A stretch of DNA of 5,130 nt from Elusimicrobiota bacterium (lineage in GTDB: Bacteria > Elusimicrobiota > Endomicrobiia > Endomicrobiales > Endomicrobiaceae), in assembly GCA_031282945.1 (NCBI GenBank), contig JAITCX010000241.1, forward strand, positions 1-5,130. The letters are read 5' to 3'. The position numbers were made by a program, and so were the translations under genes. Shown piece by piece: positions 1 to 5,130 of the stretch. Every line of letters starts with the position of its first letter. Position 1 is the first letter of the stretch. The notes below the pieces were generated by a model. The model was not told the origin of the DNA, did not search any database, and saw only the letters and a program-made list of their open reading frames with translations.

Positions 1-447
1 ATCTCAAAATTATTGCCGATATTTGCAGAAAGCATAGCTAAAGAGGACAAGCATATATTTGCCAAAGGGTTTGAGGCTTTAATAGCATTGGTTCCGTATC
101 AAATACAAGGAGAGACAGAATCGCATTATGCCTCGAATCTTTTATTGTCATTAAAGCTAATGGGATTTAATGTTTTAGCGGAGAAGTCGGGACATAAAGG
201 GCGGGCGGACATAGTGTGGAAATACGATAAATCAACGGTGGTAATAATAGAGATGAAATATGCGCAAGCCGCAGCGGAAATTCCTCAAAAAATTCAAGAA
301 GCGTTTAGACAAATAGAGGAAAAAGAATATTATAAAGAATATACGCTTGAGGCAAACAAAATAATTTTAGTTGCGCTTATTGTGTCGGATATGGGAAAAA
401 AGTTTGAAGTTGAGTTTAACGTTAAACTAAAAGGAAAGGACTTTTAG
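1..447 (+). CDS. AAA-ATPase-like / PD-(D/E)XK nuclease-like protein, C-terminal part only
   Basis: This is the 3' end of a gene that begins upstream of the window. The frame is open from base 1 and ends at TAG (445-447), giving 148 residues. The first in-frame leucine codon that could serve as a TTG start lies inside a segment that aligns with the middle of the downstream paralogue, so a start there is rejected. The visible part is the C-terminal nuclease-like domain (DUF1703/PD-(D/E)XK type). The likely active-site residues are the Asp in GRADIV (residue 70 of the fragment) and the Glu and Lys in IIEMKYA (residues 84 and 86). Over the 144 residues from the PIFAESI segment to the end, 132 match the next gene. 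The missing N-terminal half presumably carries the degenerate Walker ATPase domain seen in that gene. The substrate and biological role are not established for the family. Confidence 0.9.
   Translation: MSKLLPIFAESIAKEDKHIFAKGFEALIALVPYQIQGETESHYASNLLLSLKLMGFNVLAEKSGHKGRADIVWKYDKSTVVIIEMKYAQAAAEIPQKIQEAFRQIEEKEYYKEYTLEANKIILVALIVSDMGKKFEVEFNVKLKGKDF
1..447 (+). repeat. Direct repeat copy A (paralogous nuclease-domain coding sequence)
   Basis: Bases 1-447 align without gaps to 1655-2101, at an offset of exactly 1654. A hand count gives 53 mismatches, so 394/447 are identical. The left edge is the window edge, so the repeat probably continues upstream. The similarity stops at the stop codons: the sequences after 447 and after 2101 are unrelated. 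Confidence 0.9.
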
Positions 448-464
448 TTTTTAGTTCAAGCTAA

Positions 465-469
465 AGGAG
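465..469 (+). promoter_or_regulatory. Ribosome binding site of the second AAA/nuclease-like gene
   Basis: AGGAG, within AAAGGAGA, lies 6 nt before the ATG at 476 and fixes that start. It sits in the 28-nt gap between the two paralogues. The gap contains no hairpin terminator, so the two genes are probably on one transcript. Confidence 0.85.
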
Positions 470-475
470 ATAACG

Positions 476-2101
476 ATGCAAGACTTGCAAACAAAAAGCC
501 AAACTTTTGAAACTTTACGCACTCAAAATTTTATGTATGTAGATAAAACAAAACATGTTTATGAGCTTGCTAAAAAAGACGGCGCATATTTTTTATCGCG
601 CCCGCGCCGCTTTGGAAAATCCCTTTTGGTTTCAACTTTTGAAGCGCTTTTTAAAAATAAAAAAGAGCTCTTTAAAGATCTCTATATTTATGACAAATGG
701 GAATGGGGGACTGAGTATCCTGTTATTAAAATCGATTTTGGGGAGATAAAAACGACTGACACAGAAATTTTAAATGATGATTTGATTAAAACCTTAAATG
801 AAAACGCAGAAAATAATAATTTAGAACTTGACCAAACAAATGCAAGTATACCAAAAAAATTTTCTGAATTGATAAAAAAACTATATCAAGAGAAAAAACA
901 AAAAGTAGTGATTTTAATAGATGAATATGACAAAGCAATTAGAAATAATTTAGACAAATCAATTGATATACAAACGGCTATAAGAGAAGTGTTGCGCGAT
1001 TTTTATGAGGTAATTAAGGCAAAAGATCAATATATACGTTTTATTTTTTTAACGGGCGTAACAAAATTTGCAGGACTATCACTCTTTTCGGGATTAAACA
1101 CTCTCAACGACATAACTCTGGATGATAAATATAGCGCTATATGCGGATATACGCAAGAGGAATTAGAGACTAATTTTGTCGAATACATAGAAGCGCTTGC
1201 AAAGAAATATGCTTCTAGCAAAAAAGAAATTTTAGCGGAAATAAGAACTTGGTATAACGGATATACTTGGGACGGCAAGACAGCAATTTACAATCCTTTT
1301 TCAACGCTCCTTTTATTTAGCAAGTTAGATTTTGCAAATTATTGGTATGCCAGCGGCTCACCGAAATTTTTGATTGACTATTTGCAAAAGAATTGGTCGG
1401 AAGAATTATTTTTTGAAACGATAGATGTTTTTGAGGAAGAGTTGATGAGCAGCGAAGCGGACCCTCGGGTAAGAATAGGATTATTGTTTCAAACGGGATA
1501 TTTAACGATAAAAGCGATAACGCTGATGAAAGGCGCTGGGGTTATAAGCGTTAGAAAAATCTATACATTAATGTCGCCCAACTGTGAAGTGGGAATATCG
1601 CTGGCGCAGACTATTTTAATGCCGAGGATCTCGGAGGTTTCAGGGGCGGTGGCGATCTCAAAATTGCTGCCGATATTTGCCGAGAGCATAGCCAAAGAGG
1701 ACGAGAAAATATTCGCCAAGGGGTTTGACGCTTTAATAGCATTAGTACCGTATCAAATACAAGGGGAGACGGAATCGCATTATGCGTCAAATCTTTTATT
1801 GTCATTAAAGCTAATGGGGTTTAATGTTTTAGCGGAAAAGTCGGGACATAAGGGAAGAGCGGACATAGTATGGAAATATGATAAGTCAACGGTGGTAATA
1901 ATAGAAATGAAATATGCGCAAAGTACGCAGCAAATCCCTGAAAAGATTCAAGAAGCGTTTAAGCAAATAGAGGAGAAAGAATATTATAAGGAATATACGC
2001 TTGAGGCGGATAAAATAATTTTAGTTGCGCTTGTTGTATCGGATATGGGGAAAAAGTTTGAAGTTGAGTTCAACATTAAATTAAAAGGGAAGGACTTTTA
2101 A
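476..2101 (+). CDS. AAA-ATPase-like / PD-(D/E)XK nuclease-like protein (complete, 541 aa)
   Basis: The protein has two parts. The N-terminal AAA-ATPase-like domain (about 5-230) has a degenerate P-loop, RPRRFGKS (42-49), a Walker B strand VVILIDEYD (144-152, with D149 and E150) and a sensor-like strand FLTGVTKFAG (191-200). A middle linker contains the WYNGYTWDG motif typical of the family (259-267) and RIGLLFQTGYLTIK (333-346). The C-terminal nuclease-like domain (about 395-541) has D463 in GRADIV and E477/K479 in IIEMKYA, matching a PD-(D/E)XK core. There is no signal peptide or membrane segment, so it is probably cytoplasmic. The length is normal for the family and no frameshift is visible. 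The start is set by AGGAG 6 nt upstream. It lies 28 nt behind a paralogue with 132/144 identical C-terminal residues. The 5' half is much more AT-rich than the 3' half. The domain call is confident. The function is unknown: catalysis of DNA or RNA cleavage is inferred only from the motif, and a defence or mobile role is speculation. Confidence 0.92.
   Translation: MQDLQTKSQTFETLRTQNFMYVDKTKHVYELAKKDGAYFLSRPRRFGKSLLVSTFEALFKNKKELFKDLYIYDKWEWGTEYPVIKIDFGEIKTTDTEILNDDLIKTLNENAENNNLELDQTNASIPKKFSELIKKLYQEKKQKVVILIDEYDKAIRNNLDKSIDIQTAIREVLRDFYEVIKAKDQYIRFIFLTGVTKFAGLSLFSGLNTLNDITLDDKYSAICGYTQEELETNFVEYIEALAKKYASSKKEILAEIRTWYNGYTWDGKTAIYNPFSTLLLFSKLDFANYWYASGSPKFLIDYLQKNWSEELFFETIDVFEEELMSSEADPRVRIGLLFQTGYLTIKAITLMKGAGVISVRKIYTLMSPNCEVGISLAQTILMPRISEVSGAVAISKLLPIFAESIAKEDEKIFAKGFDALIALVPYQIQGETESHYASNLLLSLKLMGFNVLAEKSGHKGRADIVWKYDKSTVVIIEMKYAQSTQQIPEKIQEAFKQIEEKEYYKEYTLEADKIILVALVVSDMGKKFEVEFNIKLKGKDF
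1655..2101 (+). repeat. Direct repeat copy B (paralogous nuclease-domain coding sequence)
   Basis: This is the partner of bases 1-447, with no insertion or deletion over the whole length. Of 45 differing codons (hand count), 32 are synonymous, 12 change the residue and one is a stop-codon swap (TAG to TAA). This indicates that both copies have been kept under protein-level selection. Confidence 0.9.
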
Positions 2102-2166
2102 TTTTGAGAGGGAAGTTTCTTATTTTTACCCTAGCGGTGCAACAAGATAAAACTTATAGACGTAAA

Positions 2167-2195
2167 AAGCCTGCCGATTTCGGCAGGCTTCTTTT
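2167..2195. terminator. Bidirectional Rho-independent terminator
   Basis: A perfect 10-bp stem, AAGCCTGCCG (2167-2176) with CGGCAGGCTT (2181-2190), closes the tetraloop ATTT. On the plus strand it is followed by CTTTTATTTA, which ends transcripts of the AAA/nuclease-like genes 66 nt past their stop. On the minus strand the same stem is followed by a five-T run (complement of the A run 2164-2168), so it can also stop transcription coming from ftsH. Confidence 0.93.
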
Positions 2196-2208
2196 ATTTA
2201 TGTTAGGT

Positions 2209-2295
2209 GGGGGGAAGTATGAGGACTGCTATGCGAGAAATTTTTTTGTGTTGTCTTTGCTTTTGTCTTTGTTGTTGTCGTGTCATACTCCCGCC
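2209..2295. repeat. Imperfect inverted repeat enclosing a T-rich periodic stretch
   Basis: The left arm 2209-2222 (GGGGGGAAGTATGA) pairs with the right arm 2283-2295 (TCATACTCCCGCC) through 12 base pairs, with one bulged A at 2215 and one G/G mismatch (2211/2293). The enclosed 60 nt include the 9-mer TTGTCTTTG at 2251-2259 and again at 2263-2271, 12 nt apart, followed by a decayed third unit. It could be a small mobile repeat (MITE-like), a structured RNA or chance. No transposase gene is present. Confidence 0.5.
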
Positions 2296-2344
2296 TGCGC
2301 TCTTTTTATTTTTTAGCCTAGCGTAAAATGATTAAATAGCGATA

Positions 2345-2362
2345 TTTTTCTGTTTCTCTTTT
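2345..2362. repeat. 18-nt direct repeat, first copy, with imperfect hairpin
   Basis: TTTTTCTGTTTCTCTTTT here is identical to 2423-2440, 78 nt downstream. The tail of the unit can fold with the A-rich sequence just after it (AAAAAAGAA near 2367-2375) as a 9-bp arm with one mismatch. This resembles the second copy, whose hairpin is perfect. Confidence 0.6.
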
Positions 2363-2401
2363 AAAGAAAAAAGAAGTAAGTTGCAAGTGTCGTTAGTTTT
2401 G

Positions 2402-2427
2402 CTTCTTTTTCTAAAAGAAGGGTTTTT
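2402..2427 (+). terminator. Possible plus-strand hairpin with T-tract
   Basis: CTTCTTTT (2402-2409) pairs perfectly with AAAAGAAG (2413-2420) around loop TCT, followed by GGTTTTT. The 8-bp stem is A/T-rich with only two G-C pairs, so it is a weak intrinsic terminator at best. It could be a backup for the strong terminator at 2167-2195. In the minus direction it has no T-run after it. Confidence 0.4.
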
Positions 2428-2453
2428 CTGTTTCTCTTTTCTAAAAAGAGAAA
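2423..2453. repeat. 18-nt direct repeat, second copy, with perfect 10-bp hairpin
   Basis: Bases 2423-2440 repeat 2345-2362 exactly. The last ten bases, TTTCTCTTTT (2431-2440), pair with AAAAGAGAAA (2444-2453) around loop CTA. The hairpin begins 2 nt beyond the stop codon of the ftsH-like gene on the minus strand. It lacks a following T-run there, so it looks more like a 3'-end stabilising hairpin than a classical terminator. Confidence 0.6.
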
Positions 2454-2455
2454 AA

Positions 2456-4051
2456 TTACAAAAATCCATTTTCCTTCAATGTCTGCTCGAACTCATCAAA
2501 ATCAAGTTCCTTAACTTCCAAAAGTTTTTTGGCAATAACCTCAACTTGCGCCCAGTTATCCGTCAAAAATTTTGTAACATCATTTAAACAACCATTTAAA
2601 ATATCTATTGTCTCATCATTTAACCGCCGCTTCAGATCCGATGACATCTCATTTTCAGTAAGCGCCGTAAAATCTCCCACCAATGAACTTTTACCCATTC
2701 CCAATTTCCATACCATCATATTTGCAATAATCATCGCCTGCCTGAAATCCATGCTAACGCCTGTCGTGGTGGTGTTATACTTTATTTTTTCGCTGGCATA
2801 ACCCGCAAGCGAAACAACAATATCCGCCAAAAGTTTTTCTTTGTTGTGGGCATGCAGTTCCTCTTTTGGATGATGCGAAACAAGCCCAAGCGATCCCTTG
2901 TGCGATTTCAACGTCACCTTAAAAACATCGTCTGTCGGATGCAATCTATACAAAGCTAAAGCATGGCCTGCCTCATGATATGCCGTCTGTTCAAGTTCAA
3001 ATGGAGTCATCTCCAAATGCGTTTCAAGCCCGAGATCTATTCTCTCTAAAGCATCCGAAAGATCATCGGTGTCTAGAACATTTTTCTTTTTGCGCATAGA
3101 AATTAAAGCCGCTTCTTTTACAATATTTTCTATGTCTGCAGGAGATTTGCCAATAGCTTTTTTTGCAAGCCTTTCAATTTTTATATCCTTTGCAAAATTT
3201 ACTTTAGAAAGATAATATGCAAAAAGCGCTTCGCGTTCTTTTAAATTTGGAAATGTAATATTTATTTTTCTATCAAAACGCCCCGGTCTAATAAGCGCTT
3301 TATCCAAAACGCTCTCCTCTGCATTGGTGGCGGCAATAACAATAACATTGCTTTTTTTGCTATCTAACCCGTCCATCTCCACAAGCAATTGATTTTGCGT
3401 GCTATTGGTCTCTTGCCCGCCTCCCATAAAAGAAAAAGTGCGCCCTCTGCCGATAACTTCTATCTCATCAATAAACACTATGCAGGCGCCCTCAACTTTT
3501 GCATAATCTCTAGCTTTTTTAAAAAGATTTCTAACCCTTGAGGCACCCACCCCCACAAACACCTCAACAAATTCGCTTCCCGCCATAGACAAAAAAGGAA
3601 TTTTGCATTCGGTGGCGATAGCTTTTGCAAGCAAAGTTTTGCCGCAACCAGGCGGTCCCATGAGCATAATTCCCTTTACAATTTTACCGCCGACTCTTTG
3701 CAATTGCTTTCTATCTTTGATAAGCGCAACAACTTCCAGCGCCTCGCGTTTAGCGGATTCCAAACCAATCACGTCGCTAAAATGGACTTTTATGTCCTCA
3801 CTTTTTATCTTGCTTTTTTTTATTTGGCCGAATCCCCTCTGTCCAAAAAAATACACATAAAAGAAAACAAAAACCAAAGCGTTCAAAGCCACCATCAAAA
3901 ATTGAATAGGCATTGTAGCAAGCGTCATCGTTCTGTAAAAAGATTCCAATTGGCTAAGCCCATAAATTGACAAACCAATCAACAATACTCCCCCCAAAAT
4001 AAGGGCTATCCAAACAATATTATCTTTTATAAACCATTTAAGTTTTTTCAT
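2456..4051 (-). CDS. ftsH: FtsH-like membrane AAA+ zinc metalloprotease with minimal periplasmic loop
   Basis: This is a membrane-anchored ATP-dependent protease that would pull in and degrade membrane or cytoplasmic proteins as a hexamer. Two membrane segments (about 13-32 and 48-69) are separated by only about 15 residues. The AAA+ module follows: Walker A GPPGCGKT (132-139), pore motif FVG (165-167), Walker B IVFIDE (191-196), and a second region of homology ATNAEES...RPGR with arginine fingers R255 and R258. The peptidase domain has HEAGH (359-363) and a third zinc ligand D435 in GVSMDFRQA. At 531 aa it is shorter than typical FtsH (E. coli 644 aa): the periplasmic domain and the C-terminal tail are missing. 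The usual ER-QTLNQLL segment after Walker B reads TNSTQNQLL. It starts 2 nt after the flavoprotein stop, with only a weak AGAGAG 13 nt upstream, suggesting translational coupling. It may be an extra, specialised paralogue rather than the housekeeping FtsH. The family call is very secure. Confidence 0.95.
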   Translation of the reverse strand: MKKLKWFIKDNIVWIALILGGVLLIGLSIYGLSQLESFYRTMTLATMPIQFLMVALNALVFVFFYVYFFGQRGFGQIKKSKIKSEDIKVHFSDVIGLESAKREALEVVALIKDRKQLQRVGGKIVKGIMLMGPPGCGKTLLAKAIATECKIPFLSMAGSEFVEVFVGVGASRVRNLFKKARDYAKVEGACIVFIDEIEVIGRGRTFSFMGGGQETNSTQNQLLVEMDGLDSKKSNVIVIAATNAEESVLDKALIRPGRFDRKINITFPNLKEREALFAYYLSKVNFAKDIKIERLAKKAIGKSPADIENIVKEAALISMRKKKNVLDTDDLSDALERIDLGLETHLEMTPFELEQTAYHEAGHALALYRLHPTDDVFKVTLKSHKGSLGLVSHHPKEELHAHNKEKLLADIVVSLAGYASEKIKYNTTTTGVSMDFRQAMIIANMMVWKLGMGKSSLVGDFTALTENEMSSDLKRRLNDETIDILNGCLNDVTKFLTDNWAQVEVIAKKLLEVKELDFDEFEQTLKENGFL

Positions 4052-4053
4052 TT

Positions 4054-4464
4054 TTACAAAATTTCTCTCTTGCCAGCTCCCATAGAAAATATATTAGCTT
4101 TAATATCTTTCGCAGAAAAAACAGCAAAAGTCTGGCTGTCGGGCGATTTATACATATTTGCTAAAAATGGGAAAATCTCAAAAGCTTTTTGCTTGGCGGC
4201 GACGTCATTTTCCAAAACTGCTTTAGCGGTAAGCCTTATCCAAGTTTGCCCGTCGGGCAATGTGGATGAGACTTCAAACTTTGGATTTTTTTCTAGCTGT
4301 TTATAGACATCTTTTTGGGATCCCGTTACAAAATAAAGTTTTCCATTAAATTCAAATACCGCTCCAAAAGGCCTTACCCTCGCCTGTCCGTCATCGCATG
4401 TAGCAAAATAAAAAATCTTGCTCTTTTGTAAAAAATCTACGATCTCTTTAATTTTGTCAATCAT
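4054..4464 (-). CDS. Pyridoxamine 5'-phosphate oxidase-like flavin-binding split-barrel protein
   Basis: This 136-aa soluble protein resembles the small PPOX-like (split beta-barrel, FMN-binding) family. Visible family features are the strand FYFATCDDGQARVRPFGAV (18-36), then FNGKLYFVTGSQKDVYKQLEKNP (39-61), the central WIRLTAKAVLEND (75-87) and MYKSPD (104-109). Members bind FMN or F420-like cofactors and reduce small molecules. The substrate here cannot be told, and true PdxH is longer. The ATG at 4464 is chosen because AGGAG lies 9 nt upstream. A longer frame reaching a TTG at 4497 would put that ribosome site and an inverted repeat inside the coding sequence. It ends 2 nt before the ftsH-like ATG, so the two genes form a tight pair. 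The protein could serve the protease in redox or cofactor sensing, or simply share its transcript. Confidence 0.88.
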   Translation of the reverse strand: MIDKIKEIVDFLQKSKIFYFATCDDGQARVRPFGAVFEFNGKLYFVTGSQKDVYKQLEKNPKFEVSSTLPDGQTWIRLTAKAVLENDVAAKQKAFEIFPFLANMYKSPDSQTFAVFSAKDIKANIFSMGAGKREIL

Positions 4465-4473
4465 TTTTTTTCT

Positions 4474-4478
4474 CTCCT
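4474..4478 (-). promoter_or_regulatory. Ribosome binding site deciding the start of the flavoprotein gene
   Basis: On the minus strand AAAGGAG precedes ATG 4464-4462, with 9 nt between AGGAG and the start. This decides for the 136-aa product over an 11-residue longer one from a TTG codon. Confidence 0.85.
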
Positions 4479-4484
4479 TTAAAT

Positions 4485-4501
4485 AAAGTTGAAACAACTT
4501 T
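4485..4501. promoter_or_regulatory. Perfect short inverted repeat just upstream of the ribosome site
   Basis: AAAGTTG (4485-4491) and CAACTTT (4495-4501) are perfect 7-bp complements around a 3-nt loop. In the flavoprotein/ftsH mRNA the hairpin would end 4 nt before AAAGGAG. It may be a repressor operator or a leader hairpin affecting translation. No regulator gene is visible nearby. Confidence 0.45.
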
Positions 4502-4576
4502 CACGCGGCATTTATCGTCTAAAACAAACCCGCAAAATTAATTTTTCTAAAAAACTTTAACGCCTCATGCCGCCTG
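4502..4576. repeat. GC-rich inverted repeat bracketing the guaB-flavoprotein gap
   Basis: CACGCGGCAT (4502-4511) pairs with ATGCCGCCTG (4567-4576), nine of ten positions complementary, including an unbroken 7-bp GCGGCAT/ATGCCGC core. The arms are 55 nt apart and the interior is AT-rich. The right arm begins 6 nt beyond the guaB stop. There is no T-run, so it is not a standard terminator. Its role is unknown. Confidence 0.4.
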
Positions 4577-4581
4577 CATTA

Positions 4582-5130
4582 TCATTTACTTAAACTGTAA
4601 TTGCTTTCCTCTTTAGTGATAACGATATCGTGCGGATGACTTTCCGCAAGCCCTGCGGCGCTTATCCGTATAAATTCAACTTCCTCTTTTAATTGCACGA
4701 TTGTTTTTGTTCCGCAATAGCCCATAGCGGAACGCAAGCCGCCAATCAATTGAAAAATTACATCACCCACAGCGCCCCTATAAGGCACGCGCCCCTCCAC
4801 TCCTTCAGCCACAAGTTTTTTTGTATTTTCTTGAAAATATCTATCGCCGCTGCCTTGCGCCAAACTCATTGCAGCTGTGGATCCCATACCGCGATATTGT
4901 TTAAAAGATCTGCCGTTATAAATTATATTTTCGCCGGGACTTTCAGTTGTCCCCGCAAAAAGCGAGCCGATCATACAAACATCCGCGCCTGCGCCAATAG
5001 CTTTAGCGATATCTCCAGAATATTTTATGCCCCCGTCTGCAATCACGGGGACATCATATTTTTTTGCAACCTGCGCGCAATCATAAACCGCTGTAATCTG
5101 CGGCACGCCGATGCCTGCGATAACTCTGGT
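4582..5130 (-). CDS. guaB: IMP dehydrogenase, C-terminal 182 residues
   Basis: This enzyme oxidises IMP to XMP with NAD+, the committed step of guanine nucleotide synthesis. The 5' part of the gene lies beyond the right edge of the window. The frame is open to base 5130 and begins TRVIAGIGVPQ, which in IMPDH comes directly after the catalytic cysteine loop, so that cysteine is just outside the window. Visible IMPDH motifs are DGGI (fragment 32-35, IMP phosphate site), GSLFAGTTESPGE (about 55-67), YRGMGS (79-84), the flap EGVEGRVPYRG (109-119) with its catalytic Arg, MGYCGTKTI, and the C-terminal ESHPHDIVITKEESNYS. The NAD-dependent flap sequence favours IMPDH over GMP reductase. It ends with TGA at 4584-4582. 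The 117-nt gap before the next gene makes co-transcription possible but not certain. Confidence 0.96.
   Translation of the reverse strand, partial: TRVIAGIGVPQITAVYDCAQVAKKYDVPVIADGGIKYSGDIAKAIGAGADVCMIGSLFAGTTESPGENIIYNGRSFKQYRGMGSTAAMSLAQGSGDRYFQENTKKLVAEGVEGRVPYRGAVGDVIFQLIGGLRSAMGYCGTKTIVQLKEEVEFIRISAAGLAESHPHDIVITKEESNYSLSK

Larger units (their letters stand above)
2102..2455. other. Convergent intergenic region, no convincing gene
   Basis: These 354 nt separate the ends of the AAA/nuclease-like gene and the ftsH-like gene. They contain a bidirectional terminator, an imperfect inverted repeat around a T-rich periodic stretch, and a cluster of A/T hairpins, each listed separately. Short frames can be read through it. 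They encode hydrophobic or Cys-rich strings caused by the T-rich composition, and none has convincing coding character. Confidence 0.75.

Noticed and set aside
1027..1278. Minus-strand open frame inside the AAA/nuclease-like gene
   Set aside because: It is a shadow of a well-supported coding frame on the opposite strand and shows no family motif. The same applies to the minus-strand frame at 1611-1805 and the plus-strand frame at 555-749.
1..2101. Direct repeat read as the ends of a composite mobile element
   Set aside because: The repeats are in-frame protein domains of two paralogues ending at their stop codons. There is no transposase or inverted end sequence.
2104..2316. Open frame of 70 codons with a LSLLLSLLLSC string resembling a lipoprotein signal
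   Set aside because: It runs through the strong terminator hairpin, has no ribosome site near a sensible start, and its hydrophobic string is the translation of the T-rich 12-nt periodic stretch.
2219..2326. Small ATG frame after a G-rich run, coding a Cys-rich hydrophobic peptide of about 35 residues (toxin-like)
   Set aside because: It lies downstream of a terminator with no promoter evident, the G-run is part of an inverted repeat rather than a clean Shine-Dalgarno, and the Cys/Leu richness follows from TTG/TGT composition in any frame.
3603..3970. Plus-strand open frames opposite the ftsH-like gene
   Set aside because: They overlap the Walker A region of a securely identified protease on the other strand and have no recognisable domain. 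The plus-strand frames at 2381-2801 and 4070-4306 are rejected likewise.
4465..4497. N-terminal extension of the flavoprotein from a TTG codon
   Set aside because: It would translate the Shine-Dalgarno AAAGGAG and the inverted repeat arm, and it lacks its own ribosome site. The ATG at 4464 is ideally placed.
4505..4560. Sigma-28-like or sigma-70-like promoter on the minus strand (GATAAAT near 4515)
   Set aside because: No -35 element with acceptable spacing could be found; the candidates had spacings of 14 or less, so no promoter is claimed.

Overview
The window is a piece of an AT-rich bacterial chromosome that uses AGGAG-type Shine-Dalgarno sites. It is organised as two convergent transcription units. 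The lineage cannot be fixed from the sequence. Tandem copies of AAA-ATPase-like/PD-(D/E)XK proteins are, from general knowledge, common in anaerobic and host-associated groups such as Bacteroidota, Clostridia, Spirochaetota and Elusimicrobiota/Endomicrobia. The clear AGGAG sites argue mildly against Bacteroidota. This is inference only.

Left half, plus strand (1-2101). The window opens inside the 3' end of one AAA-ATPase-like/PD-(D/E)XK nuclease-like gene (1-447). After 28 nt and a good ribosome binding site comes a second, complete member of the family (476-2101, 541 aa). The last 447 nt of the two genes align without a single gap at 394/447 identical positions (hand count), so this is a tandem duplication or an array of paralogues, possibly homogenised by gene conversion. 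The cellular function of the family is not established.

Middle (2102-2455). This 354-nt convergent intergenic region holds no convincing gene but much structure. It has a strong intrinsic terminator with a perfect 10-bp stem and T-rich runs on both strands (2167-2195). It also has an imperfect inverted repeat enclosing a T-rich stretch of about 12-nt periodicity (2209-2295). Next to ftsH is a cluster of pyrimidine/purine hairpins with an 18-nt direct repeat (2345-2453).

Right half, minus strand (5130 down to 2456). In transcription order: the 3' part of guaB (IMP dehydrogenase), a 117-nt gap with two inverted repeats, a small flavin-binding split-barrel (pyridoxamine-phosphate-oxidase-like) gene of 136 aa, and, only 2 nt later, an FtsH-like membrane AAA+ zinc protease of 531 aa. 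The FtsH-like protein keeps the motifs expected for ATPase and protease activity but has almost no periplasmic domain. The flavoprotein and protease genes are almost certainly co-transcribed. Whether guaB shares their transcript is uncertain.

I found no tRNA, rRNA, CRISPR array or intact insertion sequence. The points most worth following are the tandem nuclease-like paralogues and their compositional mosaicism, the FtsH variant lacking a periplasmic domain and paired with a flavoprotein, and the structured intergenic elements.
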